This document shows, piece by piece, positions 34,007-41,682 of a stretch of DNA of 64,000 nucleotides (its first letter is position 1; each line of letters begins with the position of its first letter). The notes under the pieces were generated by a model. It was not told the origin of the DNA. It saw only the letters and a list, made by a program, of their open reading frames with translations, and searched no databases. This stretch comes from Corynebacterium sp. UBA2622 (GTDB lineage: Bacteria > Actinomycetota > Actinomycetes > Mycobacteriales > Mycobacteriaceae): contig NZ_DDJO01000002.1 in assembly GCF_002339505.1 (NCBI RefSeq), positions 68,125 through 132,124 on the forward strand, given 5' to 3'. A program made the translations under genes and the position numbers.

Positions 34007-34671
34007 TACTTATCCTCCTCCACGGCGACAGCGCTGGCGTTGCCGGCAGCGTTGGCGAGGGTGTGGAGTGCCTCCACCGAGAACACGAGGTCGTCGGCAT
34101 TGAGCACGTCGTAGGTGTTCAGCTGTGCCGGCTCAAGGATGTGCACACCCGGCAGGTTCCTTGCGGAAAGACGGGAGTTAGTGTCCTCACGGCCGATCAC
34201 GAGCAGAACGCTCTTGCGGTCAGTCAGGCGCTCCAGGAAGGCGCGGGCGGACTTCGTCGACGGGGTCTGGCCCGGGACGAGATCCTCAACGACGTGGATG
34301 CGCGCGTTGCGGGCACGGTCGGTGAGGGCGCCGGCGAGAGCGGCCTTGATCATCTTCTTGGGGGTGCGCTGCGCGTAGGAACGCGGCTGCGGACCGTGGA
34401 CGGTGCCACCACCGGTGAAGTGCGGAGCGCGGGTCGAGCCCTGACGGGCGCGGCCGGTCCCCTTCTGGCGGAACGGCTTGCGGCCGCCGCCGCGGACCAT
34501 GCCACGGGTCTTCGTGGCGTGGGTGCCCTGACGCGCGGCTGCCAGCTGTGCGGTGACAACCTGGTGCATCAGGGGGATGGAGGCTTCGCGGTCGAAAAGT
34601 TCAGCCGGAAGCTCGACGGTTCCGTTGGTCTTTCCGTCAGCGGTGTGGACGTCAAGAGTCAGGTTCGTCAT
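34006..34671 (-). CDS. rplD: 50S ribosomal protein L4
   Basis: L4 (221 aa) reaches the tunnel constriction with its long loop and in E. coli regulates the S10 operon. The loop GGRKPFRQKGTGRARQGSTR is intact. The start overlaps the rplC stop (ATGA). Regulation here is not shown by the sequence. Confidence 0.95.
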   Translation of the reverse strand: MTNLTLDVHTADGKTNGTVELPAELFDREASIPLMHQVVTAQLAAARQGTHATKTRGMVRGGGRKPFRQKGTGRARQGSTRAPHFTGGGTVHGPQPRSYAQRTPKKMIKAALAGALTDRARNARIHVVEDLVPGQTPSTKSARAFLERLTDRKSVLLVIGREDTNSRLSARNLPGVHILEPAQLNTYDVLNADDLVFSVEALHTLANAAGNASAVAVEEDK

Positions 34672-35324
34672 GCGTGAGCACCGCCCTTCACTGCGGTCTT
34701 GACGGTAACAACGCTGCCCTTGGCGCCGGGGATGGCACCCTTGATCAGGATCAGGTTGTTGTCGCCGTCGATGCGTTGAATCTTCAGGTTCTGGGTGGTA
34801 ACCCGGTTACCGCCCATGCGGCCTGCCATGCGGGTGCCCTTGAGGACGCGACCCGGGGTGGCGCAGCCGCCGATGGAACCCACGCGACGGTGAGCCGCCT
34901 GGTTACCGTGGGACGCACCCTGGCCGGCGAAGCCGTGGCGCTTCATCGCGCCGGCATAACCGTGACCCTTGGTGGTGCCCACGACGTCGACGTAGGTGTC
35001 GCCGTCGAAGATGTTGGCGGTGATCTCCTGGCCGACCTCGTATGCGGAGGTGTCGTCCATGCGGATCTCGGTGACGTAGCGGCGCGGGTTCACGCCGGCC
35101 TTCTTGAAGTGGCCGGCCTGCGGCTTCTTCGTCTTACGGGGATCAATGTCGCCGTAGGCGATCTGGATGGCGGAGTAGCCATCGGTTTCGGGGGTACGAA
35201 TCTGGGTGACCACGGCCGGCCCAGCCTCGACGACGGTAACCGGGATTACGTGGTTATCCTCGTCGAAGATCTGGGTCATGCCGAGCTTCTTGCCCAGAAT
35301 GCCCTTGATCTGGTTGTCAGACAT
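34668..35324 (-). CDS. rplC: 50S ribosomal protein L3
   Basis: L3 (218 aa) is an early-assembly protein near the peptidyl-transferase centre. IKGILGKKLGMTQIFDED at the start and the signature FAGQGASHGNQAAHRRVGSI are present. ATG 35324 has GGAGAA upstream and agrees with the family; 35339 is an alternative in-frame ATG. Confidence 0.95.
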   Translation of the reverse strand: MSDNQIKGILGKKLGMTQIFDEDNHVIPVTVVEAGPAVVTQIRTPETDGYSAIQIAYGDIDPRKTKKPQAGHFKKAGVNPRRYVTEIRMDDTSAYEVGQEITANIFDGDTYVDVVGTTKGHGYAGAMKRHGFAGQGASHGNQAAHRRVGSIGGCATPGRVLKGTRMAGRMGGNRVTTQNLKIQRIDGDNNLILIKGAIPGAKGSVVTVKTAVKGGAHA

Positions 35325-35387
35325 GTGTTGGTTCTCCACTGGAAGTTGGGGGATCTCTTGCTGCTCAGAGAGCGTGAGTTTCAGGTG

Positions 35388-35693
35388 CTACTGAATGTTC
35401 ACGTCGACGCTGGCCGGGAGGTCGATGCGCATGAGCGCGTCGACGGTCTTGGGCGTCGGGTCGAGAATGTCGATGAGGCGCTTGTGGGTGCGCATCTCGA
35501 AGTGCTCGCGAGAGTCCTTGTACTTGTGCGGAGAACGAATAACGGCGTACACGTTCTTTTCAGTGGGCAACGGCACCGGTCCCACGACTCGGGCACCCGT
35601 GCGGGTGACCGTCTCGACGATCTTCTTCGCGGATGCGTCGATCGCCTCGTGGTCGTAGGCCTTGAGCCTGATGCGGATCTTCTGTCCCGCCAC
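35388..35693 (-). CDS. rpsJ: 30S ribosomal protein S10
   Basis: S10 (101 aa) is in the 30S head and also the NusE factor of antitermination complexes. GQKIRIRLKAYDHEAIDASA and the loop REHFEMRTHKRLIDI are invariant features. Start GTG 35693 with GAGG 6 bases upstream. First gene of the S10 operon (rpsJ to rpsQ, all on the minus strand). Confidence 0.96.
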   Translation of the reverse strand: MAGQKIRIRLKAYDHEAIDASAKKIVETVTRTGARVVGPVPLPTEKNVYAVIRSPHKYKDSREHFEMRTHKRLIDILDPTPKTVDALMRIDLPASVDVNIQ

Positions 35694-36318
35694 GCTTACC
35701 TCTTCCTCGCATCCCCACATTCGTGCTGAAGCGGTGGGGTTGTAGCTTCTAGTTTCTCTATAACGTTGTCCGGGCTGGGCCCTTGGCTCAACGCCAGTGT
35801 CGTTTTCTGACTGTCGTGACACGTCCGAAAGGTGAGGCGCACGGCAAAGAAACTGCGTGCTGCATCAGTGCTTTCGCCTGAGCCCGGCCCCGGGGGCCGG
35901 CTGCTCGGGTGTCAGACCCGGAAGGGCGCGTGACCCTTGCGTACTGCCGCTGTTTATTTGCCATGGCCCTTCTCCGGTCCCCGTTAAACGGGTCCCTCTT
36001 TCGAAGGTGTCATGTTCGCCGAACCACCGCGCGAAAACGCGCCGTGTTAAGGCAACCGCTCCATTTAAACATGCTGGCAGGCAATACGCAAGACGCTTTC
36101 CGACGGCCGCGCGAACGTATCAAATTCATACCAAAACGCCTCCCCCGCCCCTTGCCGCCCCCGTCCGTTCAGCGGCCTGTGTACGCTGGTTCCAACACCC
36201 GCTCACCGGCGGAAACGGCCAAGAACTCTCCGGTTGACGGGCCTGCCGGTGCGGGGGATGCAACAAGATACCGGAACCAACCAGGGGCTCGCCCCGCCTT
36301 TTCCGAGGAAGGACCGTC
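35694..36318. promoter_or_regulatory. Divergent region between the S10 operon and the Asp23 operon (no gene seen)
   Basis: 625 bases without a convincing gene. A tentative minus-strand promoter is TTGCGT (36086-36091), 17-base spacer, TTAAAT (36063-36068), which would give rpsJ a leader of about 360 bases. A plus-strand -10-like TACGCT near 36182 could serve the Asp23 operon. A short palindrome CCCGTTAAACGGG is at 35981-35993. Long S10 leaders are often regulatory; this is inference. Confidence 0.35.
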
Positions 36319-36837
36319 ATGGCCGAGAACACGAACCGCAACGCCACCGCCGCCGGGAGCACCCCCAGCTCCTCCACGACAGTGAGCCCCGAGCAGCTGC
36401 GTCCGCGCAACGAAAACCTGGAAACGGACCACGGCACCACCGTGATCGATGACAATGTGGTGGGCAAGATCGCCGGCATCGCTGCTCGCGAGGTGTCCGG
36501 CGTATTCAACCTCGGCGGGGGTGCCGCCCGGATGTGGGGGGCCGTGCGCGAGTCGCTCACGTCCTCCACCAACGTCCAGCAGGGTGTCAACGTGGCCGTG
36601 GAAGACGGTCACACCTCCGTCGCCGTGGCCATCATTGCGGAGTACGGGGTTGCGATCCACGAGCTGGCCAACGCCATCCGCGAGAACGTCACCGTGGCCA
36701 TTACGCGGATGACCGGGCTCGTCGTCGACCGGGTGGACATCACCGTGCACGATGTCCACCTCCCCGGGCAGGACCCTGAGCCGGCCGATCAGCCCGGTGA
36801 GGGCTCCCTGAACCCGGCCACCCGCCTGGACCAGTAG
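36319..36837 (+). CDS. Asp23/Gls24 family envelope stress protein
   Basis: Asp23-family proteins lie under the membrane and are linked to alkaline and cell-wall stress in Firmicutes. The 172-residue product has a disordered Ser/Thr/Asn N-terminus (about 1-38), an Asp23 domain (about 39-150; TTVIDDNVVGKIAGIAARE, then VNVAVEDGHTSVAVAIIAEY and VVDRVDITVHDVHLP) and a short acidic tail. ATG 36319 has GAGGAAGGA upstream. First gene of a six-gene plus-strand operon. Confidence 0.88.
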   Translation: MAENTNRNATAAGSTPSSSTTVSPEQLRPRNENLETDHGTTVIDDNVVGKIAGIAAREVSGVFNLGGGAARMWGAVRESLTSSTNVQQGVNVAVEDGHTSVAVAIIAEYGVAIHELANAIRENVTVAITRMTGLVVDRVDITVHDVHLPGQDPEPADQPGEGSLNPATRLDQ

Positions 36838-36839
36838 CC

Positions 36840-37142
36840 GTGCTGCCCCCGCTCGTGACCCCGGAAACCGGGCGTGCCGCCCGCGCCGCGGCATTGGCCG
36901 TGCCCGGCGTCGCCGGGCTCGATCCGGGGCGTTTCGGCGAGGTCGCCATCCTCCTCCCGGGTGCCCGCATCGAGGGCATCCGTCCCTCGGAGAGAGGCGG
37001 GCTCAGGGGCCTGGAAGCGCACCTCGTCTTCGACGTCTCCTCCGGCCGTGACGTCCGCTCGGTCGCCGAGGAGGCCCGTTCCGCCATCGCCGGGGCAACC
37101 GGCGCGGACTACGTCGATGTCGTCGTCTCGGACGCGCAGTAA
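36840..37142 (+). CDS. Small Asp23-like protein
   Basis: A 100-residue protein starting at GTG 36840, two bases after the preceding stop. It resembles a trimmed Asp23 domain: RAARAAALAVPGVAGLDPGR at the start, then a strand-rich part ending GADYVDVVVSDAQ. No membrane segment. Placement between two clear Asp23 genes supports membership of the same system. The exact family is less certain than for its neighbours. Confidence 0.68.
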   Translation: MLPPLVTPETGRAARAAALAVPGVAGLDPGRFGEVAILLPGARIEGIRPSERGGLRGLEAHLVFDVSSGRDVRSVAEEARSAIAGATGADYVDVVVSDAQ

Positions 37143-37169
37143 ACACCTCCCGAGAAAAGTGGTACCACC

Positions 37170-37370
37170 ATGAACCTTCTTTCCAACAAGGCCGTGCTCG
37201 GCATCCTGCTGGGCATCGTCGTGGCCTTCTTCGTCACCTTCGGCGGATGGATGGGCCTGATGTGGCTCGTCCTGTTTTCCGTCGTCGGTGGCGTGATCGG
37301 CGCCCAGCTCGATGGCCGGCTCGACCTCGCCGCCCTCATCAGCGCCACGTCGGGCCGGGGTCGCAGCTGA
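37170..37370 (+). CDS. Small DUF2273-like membrane protein
   Basis: A 66-residue protein with two hydrophobic helices (about 9-25 and 29-45) and a Gly-rich turn, ending with a short basic tail. Small DUF2273 proteins are encoded with Asp23 and AmaP in Firmicutes. Its stop overlaps the next ATG (TGATG). A role as an anchor for Asp23 proteins is inference. Confidence 0.72.
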   Translation: MNLLSNKAVLGILLGIVVAFFVTFGGWMGLMWLVLFSVVGGVIGAQLDGRLDLAALISATSGRGRS

Positions 37371-38194
37371 TGGGTTCGTCGTCTTTCAACCTCAGCGAGC
37401 GCGCCGTCAGCCGCATCGCCGAGGCTGCCGCCCTGGGCGTGCCCGGGTGCGTCAGCCTGGACGCGAAGCTGGCGGGGATCGCGGGTCGCGGACTTCCCCG
37501 CGTTGAGGCGCACATCGACCGGCTCGCATCCTCCGTGGACATCGACGCCCAGATCGCGGCCTCCTACCCCTCCCCGGTGGTGGCCGTGACGGATACCGTG
37601 CGAGAGGCCGTGATCTCGCACGTGGAAACGCTCACGGGCCTGGCCGTTTCCAGGGTTAATGTCACCGTAGCCAACGTTGTCCCCGCGGCGGGTGAAGACG
37701 GCCCCGGCCGCGTTTCCGCGCAGGATGTGGAGGGCCACCCGACCTTTGTCGTGCCCGCTGACATCCGCGTCAAACCCCTCAAGGTTTCCTCCCCCGTCAC
37801 CCGCCCGCGCAGGGAGCTGAAGTCCGTCGCCCCCGCTCCCCGGCATCCTCTCGCCCATCCCGGGGTCCCCGCGCCTGTGCGGGTCCGTGGAGACGGGTTC
37901 GAGCCCCCGGTGCGACCGCTGGTCGCGGTGGCTCCCCCTCCCCCCGTCGTCCCGGCCGCGGTGGAGGTCCCACCCCCGCCGGCATTGCGCCCCGCATCGG
38001 CACCCGTGGCCCCCGCGCTCAAGCGGGTCGTCGCGAAGCGGCCTCCGCGGGTGGCCGTCGTCGCCGCGCGACCAGTCGTGCGCTCGGTCGAGGCTCCGGA
38101 GCCCACCCACGTTGCCGTGCCCCGCGCTCCCCGGCCCGTTCCGCTGTCCCCGATCGTTATCGAACCGGTGGTGAACCATGTCCCCGCGTACTAA
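37370..38194 (+). CDS. Asp23-domain protein with long Pro/Val/Ala-rich C-terminus
   Basis: A 274-residue protein. Residues 1-110 form an Asp23-like domain (FNLSERAVSRIAEAAAL, VVAVTDTVREAVISHVETLT, VSRVNVTVANVVP). The remaining ~160 residues are a Pro/Val/Ala/Arg low-complexity tail without membrane helix, probably disordered. ATG 37370 overlaps the DUF2273-like stop. The frame is open further upstream across the previous gene, but that would lose the overlap and family start. Overlaps the next gene by 17 bases. Confidence 0.72.
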   Translation: MGSSSFNLSERAVSRIAEAAALGVPGCVSLDAKLAGIAGRGLPRVEAHIDRLASSVDIDAQIAASYPSPVVAVTDTVREAVISHVETLTGLAVSRVNVTVANVVPAAGEDGPGRVSAQDVEGHPTFVVPADIRVKPLKVSSPVTRPRRELKSVAPAPRHPLAHPGVPAPVRVRGDGFEPPVRPLVAVAPPPPVVPAAVEVPPPPALRPASAPVAPALKRVVAKRPPRVAVVAARPVVRSVEAPEPTHVAVPRAPRPVPLSPIVIEPVVNHVPAY

Positions 38195-38765
38195 CATCTC
38201 CCGCTCCGCAAACCCCGCTCCCGGTCCCGAGCCCCGCGGAGTGCCCGCCGTGCGCTGGCTCACCGTCGTGATCGGGCTCGGCCTCCTTGGCCTCGCGGGT
38301 CTCGTCGGCCGTGACGTGTGGTTCCGCTACGGTGCCAAGCAGCCGGGGGATTCCTGGGTGGCCTCCGCACTCCAAAGGGCTGCCGCGTATTCCGCCGAGC
38401 TTGTTCCCGCCATCGTGGGTATTGCGGCCGCCGTAGCGGGGCTCGTTCTTGTCGTGGCGGCGCTCTCCCCCCGCCCGCGTACCCACGTGCGCTTCGACTC
38501 TCCCGCGTCGATCTGGCTGCGGCCCGTGGACATCGCCCGCAAGGCCACTTACACCGCCCGGGAGGTAACGGCGGCGCATAACATCCGCTCGCAGGCGACG
38601 CGTTCAAAGCTTCGGGTCCAGCTCCAGGATGACGGAAGCGGCGACATGCTTTCAGGGCGGCTGAGGTCCGCACTCGCCGATGAAATGGCGGGGCTGTACC
38701 GCCCTCCGCGCATCGACGTCCGGCTCACTCCCCAGCCCGCACCAACCGAGGAGGCCACCGCATGA
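38178..38765 (+). CDS. DUF6286-like membrane protein
   Basis: A 195-residue protein with two membrane helices (about 27-45 and 74-95) and a basic C-terminal domain rich in strands (DIARKATYTAREVTAAHNIR). This plan fits the DUF6286 proteins seen in actinobacterial Asp23 operons; I assign it by context and shape. It overlaps its neighbours by 17 bases upstream and 4 bases downstream (ATGA). Confidence 0.6.
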   Translation: MSPRTNISRSANPAPGPEPRGVPAVRWLTVVIGLGLLGLAGLVGRDVWFRYGAKQPGDSWVASALQRAAAYSAELVPAIVGIAAAVAGLVLVVAALSPRPRTHVRFDSPASIWLRPVDIARKATYTAREVTAAHNIRSQATRSKLRVQLQDDGSGDMLSGRLRSALADEMAGLYRPPRIDVRLTPQPAPTEEATA

Positions 38766-39322
38766 CTTTCGCACTGTCCGCCCTCGACCGGATCGTTGTC
38801 CTCCTCACCGGCCTGCTCCTCATCGCGGCGGGTGTCATTCCGGTCGCCCTGTACTGGCGCGTACCGTGGCTTTCGGAGGCACTTCTGTCCTACGACCGTG
38901 GTCAGCTCGCCAGCGTCCCGGGGCAAAATTGGTATGCAACGGCGCTCATCGCAGCCCTGGCCGCCCTGATCATCCTCGGTCTGTGGTTCATCCTCGCGAA
39001 CATCCGCAACCGCGCCTTCAGCAACCGGGGGATCACCCCGCGGGACGCGGATCACGGGGAGACCGTGCTCAACGTCCAGCGCATTGCGGAAGCAGCGTGC
39101 ACCCAGCTGGAGGCATCGCCCATGGTGGACAAGGCGGCCTCCACCGTCGCCATGGTGGGCAGGCGCCCCACCGCCACCTTCACGGTGACGGCGGACCCGG
39201 GACACAGCTTTGCCGACGTGGCCCGCCTACTGGAGCAGGCGGACGAGGACTTCGCCCTCGCCTGCCCCGGCGTGGACATCGACACCGTCTACAAGCTGCA
39301 GCTCGACCGCATCACCAGCTGA
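38762..39322 (+). CDS. AmaP-like membrane protein of the Asp23 operon
   Basis: A 186-residue protein with an N-terminal membrane hairpin (helices about 9-31 and 59-81) and a cytosolic alpha/beta domain, which is the AmaP layout (alkaline-shock membrane anchor). In Staphylococcus AmaP recruits Asp23 to the membrane. It ends the operon and runs 11 bases into the 3' end of the converging gene. Homology by sequence is not verified. Confidence 0.62.
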   Translation: MTFALSALDRIVVLLTGLLLIAAGVIPVALYWRVPWLSEALLSYDRGQLASVPGQNWYATALIAALAALIILGLWFILANIRNRAFSNRGITPRDADHGETVLNVQRIAEAACTQLEASPMVDKAASTVAMVGRRPTATFTVTADPGHSFADVARLLEQADEDFALACPGVDIDTVYKLQLDRITS

Positions 39323-40016
39323 CCGGCCCAAGCAGAACGGATCGCTTCACCCGGCCCAGCACCACCGGCTTCCCGCCACCCGCTGGGGCGATTTCCATGT
39401 TTTCCGCGGCCGCGCACCGCACGATCCGATCCCAAGCGATCACTCGAGCCTCCACGTCGCGCCGGTGCTGCTCCCACACGCGAAGGCGCGGTCCCACCAC
39501 CGCCCGGTTGCCGTCCTCGAAAAGGACGAGCCACCGCGCCTCCCCCAGCGCGTCACGGCGCAACCCGGTAAGCGGGGGAGCATCGGCCGGGTCAAAACTG
39601 CTCACCAGCCGCACCACACCGAGCCGGTGCTCTATCTCCTCCGTGTCACGTACGACCAGCGGCCGCCCGGGGCCCGTGCGGCGCAGGGAAGCAAACGTCC
39701 ACACCGAGGGCATCGCTGCCGGCTCAGCGGCGTCCCGCACGACAATTACGTCGTTAGCGAGCGTTACCAGCCTTGGCGGGGACGCGGTAGAGATGGACAG
39801 GTTGCTAGATGGGTGGGCGTCGATAAGCGAGGGGTGCTCCCTCTCCATCTCTGTGAGCGCCTCCACCAGCTCGGCATCGCTGGCGCCCCAGCCCGCGCCC
39901 CGAGTGGCGAGCACCCCCATAAGGGCGCTGAGGGTGAGATCAGGTTGACCCTCCCACGCCCGTTGCAGTCGTTCGAGGACGCGGGGAATGCGGGTGGGGT
40001 CCGTGGATTCGTACAC
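39312..40016 (-). CDS. Unrecognised 234-residue protein
   Basis: I do not recognise this family. The product has no signal peptide or membrane helix. The N-terminal ~60 residues are helical and acidic; the remainder alternates strands and charged residues (VWTFASLRRTGPGRPLVVRD, then GNRAVVGPRLRVWEQ). Start GTG 40016 has no ribosome site, but TAGACT ends 8 bases upstream, so it may be leaderless. It lies between the Asp23 operon (11-base convergent overlap) and tuf (terminator at 40041). A partner role with the Asp23 system is possible but unsupported. Confidence 0.6.
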   Translation of the reverse strand: MYESTDPTRIPRVLERLQRAWEGQPDLTLSALMGVLATRGAGWGASDAELVEALTEMEREHPSLIDAHPSSNLSISTASPPRLVTLANDVIVVRDAAEPAAMPSVWTFASLRRTGPGRPLVVRDTEEIEHRLGVVRLVSSFDPADAPPLTGLRRDALGEARWLVLFEDGNRAVVGPRLRVWEQHRRDVEARVIAWDRIVRCAAAENMEIAPAGGGKPVVLGRVKRSVLLGPVSW

Positions 40017-40040
40017 GCGTTAGGAGTCTACGCGTGCGAA

Positions 40041-40075
40041 AAGGCCACCCTCCCCAACGGGGAAGGGCGGCCTTT
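40041..40075. terminator. Terminator of tuf
   Basis: AAGGCC, CCCT and CCCC pair with GGGG, AGGG and GGCCTT around an AAC loop; the minus strand continues with TTTT after the stem. It lies 50 bases after the tuf stop and just upstream of the 234-residue gene. Confidence 0.8.
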
Positions 40076-40123
40076 AGAGCTGGTGCTGGCGTTAGCCGGA
40101 CCCAGCGACTCAGTCCGTGAGGA

Positions 40124-41314
40124 TTAGTCGAGGATCTTGGTCACGCGGCCAGCGCCGACGGTGCGGGAGCCCTCGCGGATGGCGAAGCGCAGGCCCTCGT
40201 CCATGGCGACCGGCTGAATGAGCTCAACGGTCATCTCGACGTTGTCACCCGGCATAACCATCTCGGTGCCCTCCGGCAGCTTGACGACACCGGTGACGTC
40301 GGTGGTGCGGAAGTAGAACTGCGGACGGTAGTTGTCGAAGAACGGGGTGTGGCGGCCGCCCTCGTCCTTGGACAGGACGTAGACGGAACCCTCGAACTTG
40401 GTGTGGGGGGTGTAGGCGCCCGGCTTGATGACAACCTGGCCGCGCTCGACATCCTCGCGCTTCAGACCACGCAGCAGGAGGGCGGCGTTGTCGCCGGCCT
40501 CAGCGGTGTCGAGAAGCTTGTTGAACATCTCGATGGAGGTGACGGTGGTCTTCTGGACCTTGTCGCGGATACCGATGATCTCGACCTCGTCGTTGAGGTT
40601 GAGGACACCGCGCTCGACACGGCCGGTCACGACCGTGCCGCGGCCGGAAATGGTGAAGATGTCCTCGATCGGCATCAGGAAGTCGCGGTCGGTCTCGCGG
40701 ACCGGGTCCGGGATGGAGTCGTCGCAGGCCTGCATGAGGTCCAGGACGGACTGAACCCACTTCTCATCGCCCTCGAGGGCCTTGAGAGCGGAGATGTGGA
40801 CGATCGGGGCATCCTCGTCGTAGTCCTGCTCGCCGAGGAGCTCGCGGACCTCCATCTCGACGAGCTCGATGATCTCCTCGTCATCAACCATGTCGCACTT
40901 GTTCAGCGCAACGAGGATGTAGGGGACGCCGACCTGGCGGGCGAGAAGCACGTGCTCGCGGGTCTGCGGCATCGGGCCGTCGGTGGCGGCGACCACGAGG
41001 ATCGCGCCGTCCATCTGAGCGGCACCGGTGATCATGTTCTTGATGTAGTCGGCGTGGCCCGGAGCGTCCACGTGAGCGTAGTGGCGCTTCGGGGTGTTGT
41101 ACTCCACGTGGGAGATGTTGATGGTGATGCCGCGCTCGCGCTCCTCGGGAGCCTTGTCGATCGCGTCGAAGGCGAAGGCCTTGTTCTCCTCCGGGTAGGC
41201 GTCAGCCAGCACCTTGGTGATGGCGGCCGTGGTGGTGGTCTTGCCGTGGTCGACGTGACCGATCGTGCCGATGTTTACGTGCGGCTTCGTACGCTCAAAT
41301 TTAGCCTTTGCCAC
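40124..41314 (-). CDS. tuf: Elongation factor Tu
   Basis: EF-Tu (396 aa) delivers aminoacyl-tRNA to the ribosome. GTPase motifs: GHVDHGKT (19-26), DAPGHADY near 81-88, NKCD near 136-139 and SALK near 174. Domains 2 and 3 follow with VVIKPGAYTPHTKFEGSVYV. The start ATG 41314 has GGAGGAC upstream. It follows fusA, as in the str operon, but a strong promoter of its own is present at 41442-41470. Confidence 0.97.
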   Translation of the reverse strand: MAKAKFERTKPHVNIGTIGHVDHGKTTTTAAITKVLADAYPEENKAFAFDAIDKAPEERERGITINISHVEYNTPKRHYAHVDAPGHADYIKNMITGAAQMDGAILVVAATDGPMPQTREHVLLARQVGVPYILVALNKCDMVDDEEIIELVEMEVRELLGEQDYDEDAPIVHISALKALEGDEKWVQSVLDLMQACDDSIPDPVRETDRDFLMPIEDIFTISGRGTVVTGRVERGVLNLNDEVEIIGIRDKVQKTTVTSIEMFNKLLDTAEAGDNAALLLRGLKREDVERGQVVIKPGAYTPHTKFEGSVYVLSKDEGGRHTPFFDNYRPQFYFRTTDVTGVVKLPEGTEMVMPGDNVEMTVELIQPVAMDEGLRFAIREGSRTVGAGRVTKILD

Positions 41315-41682
41315 TGCATGTCCTCCTGGACTTCATGGTGGCTACGACGTTCGCAGCCACGTGGTTTACATTTCGCCTTGACCCGCCCCGGTGCAACCCG
41401 GGCGCGCGACAATGGCCATTTCACAATGTGCCAGTTACAACATCCTAGAGTTCGGCGAACCGTTTTTCAAACCGCTGCGCACCCCTGACGGGGCATTCGG
41501 CGGCGTGCAACAGTTCCCCGAAAGCGAGGATCTGCCACGGGAATAACGGCCGGCTCAGGCCGGGATCCGGTCCTCTGGACCACCGGTCTCAGCCCGGCCG
41601 CTACTCCCCTGGCGCCCCTCCCCGGTGCACTCCGGGACCCGCTGGCACGCGGGCCCCGCACCGGGAAGGCGCGTGGTGGGCT
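41315..41682 (-). promoter_or_regulatory. fusA-tuf gap: tuf leader, promoter and a structured hairpin
   Basis: 368 bases without a gene. The tuf leader of about 120 bases lies at 41315-41435. Downstream of fusA, CCCGGTGC / GCACCGGG (41621-41628 and 41658-41665) encloses a second stem GGGACCCGC / GCGGGCCC, forming a long GC hairpin that could terminate or process the fusA transcript. No U-tract follows it. Confidence 0.45.
41442..41470 (-). promoter_or_regulatory. Strong promoter of tuf
   Basis: TTGAAA (41465-41470), 17-base spacer, TAGGAT (41442-41447) on the minus strand. This is close to the corynebacterial housekeeping consensus and explains high EF-Tu supply independent of the str operon. 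Leader to the ATG is about 120 bases. Confidence 0.75.
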
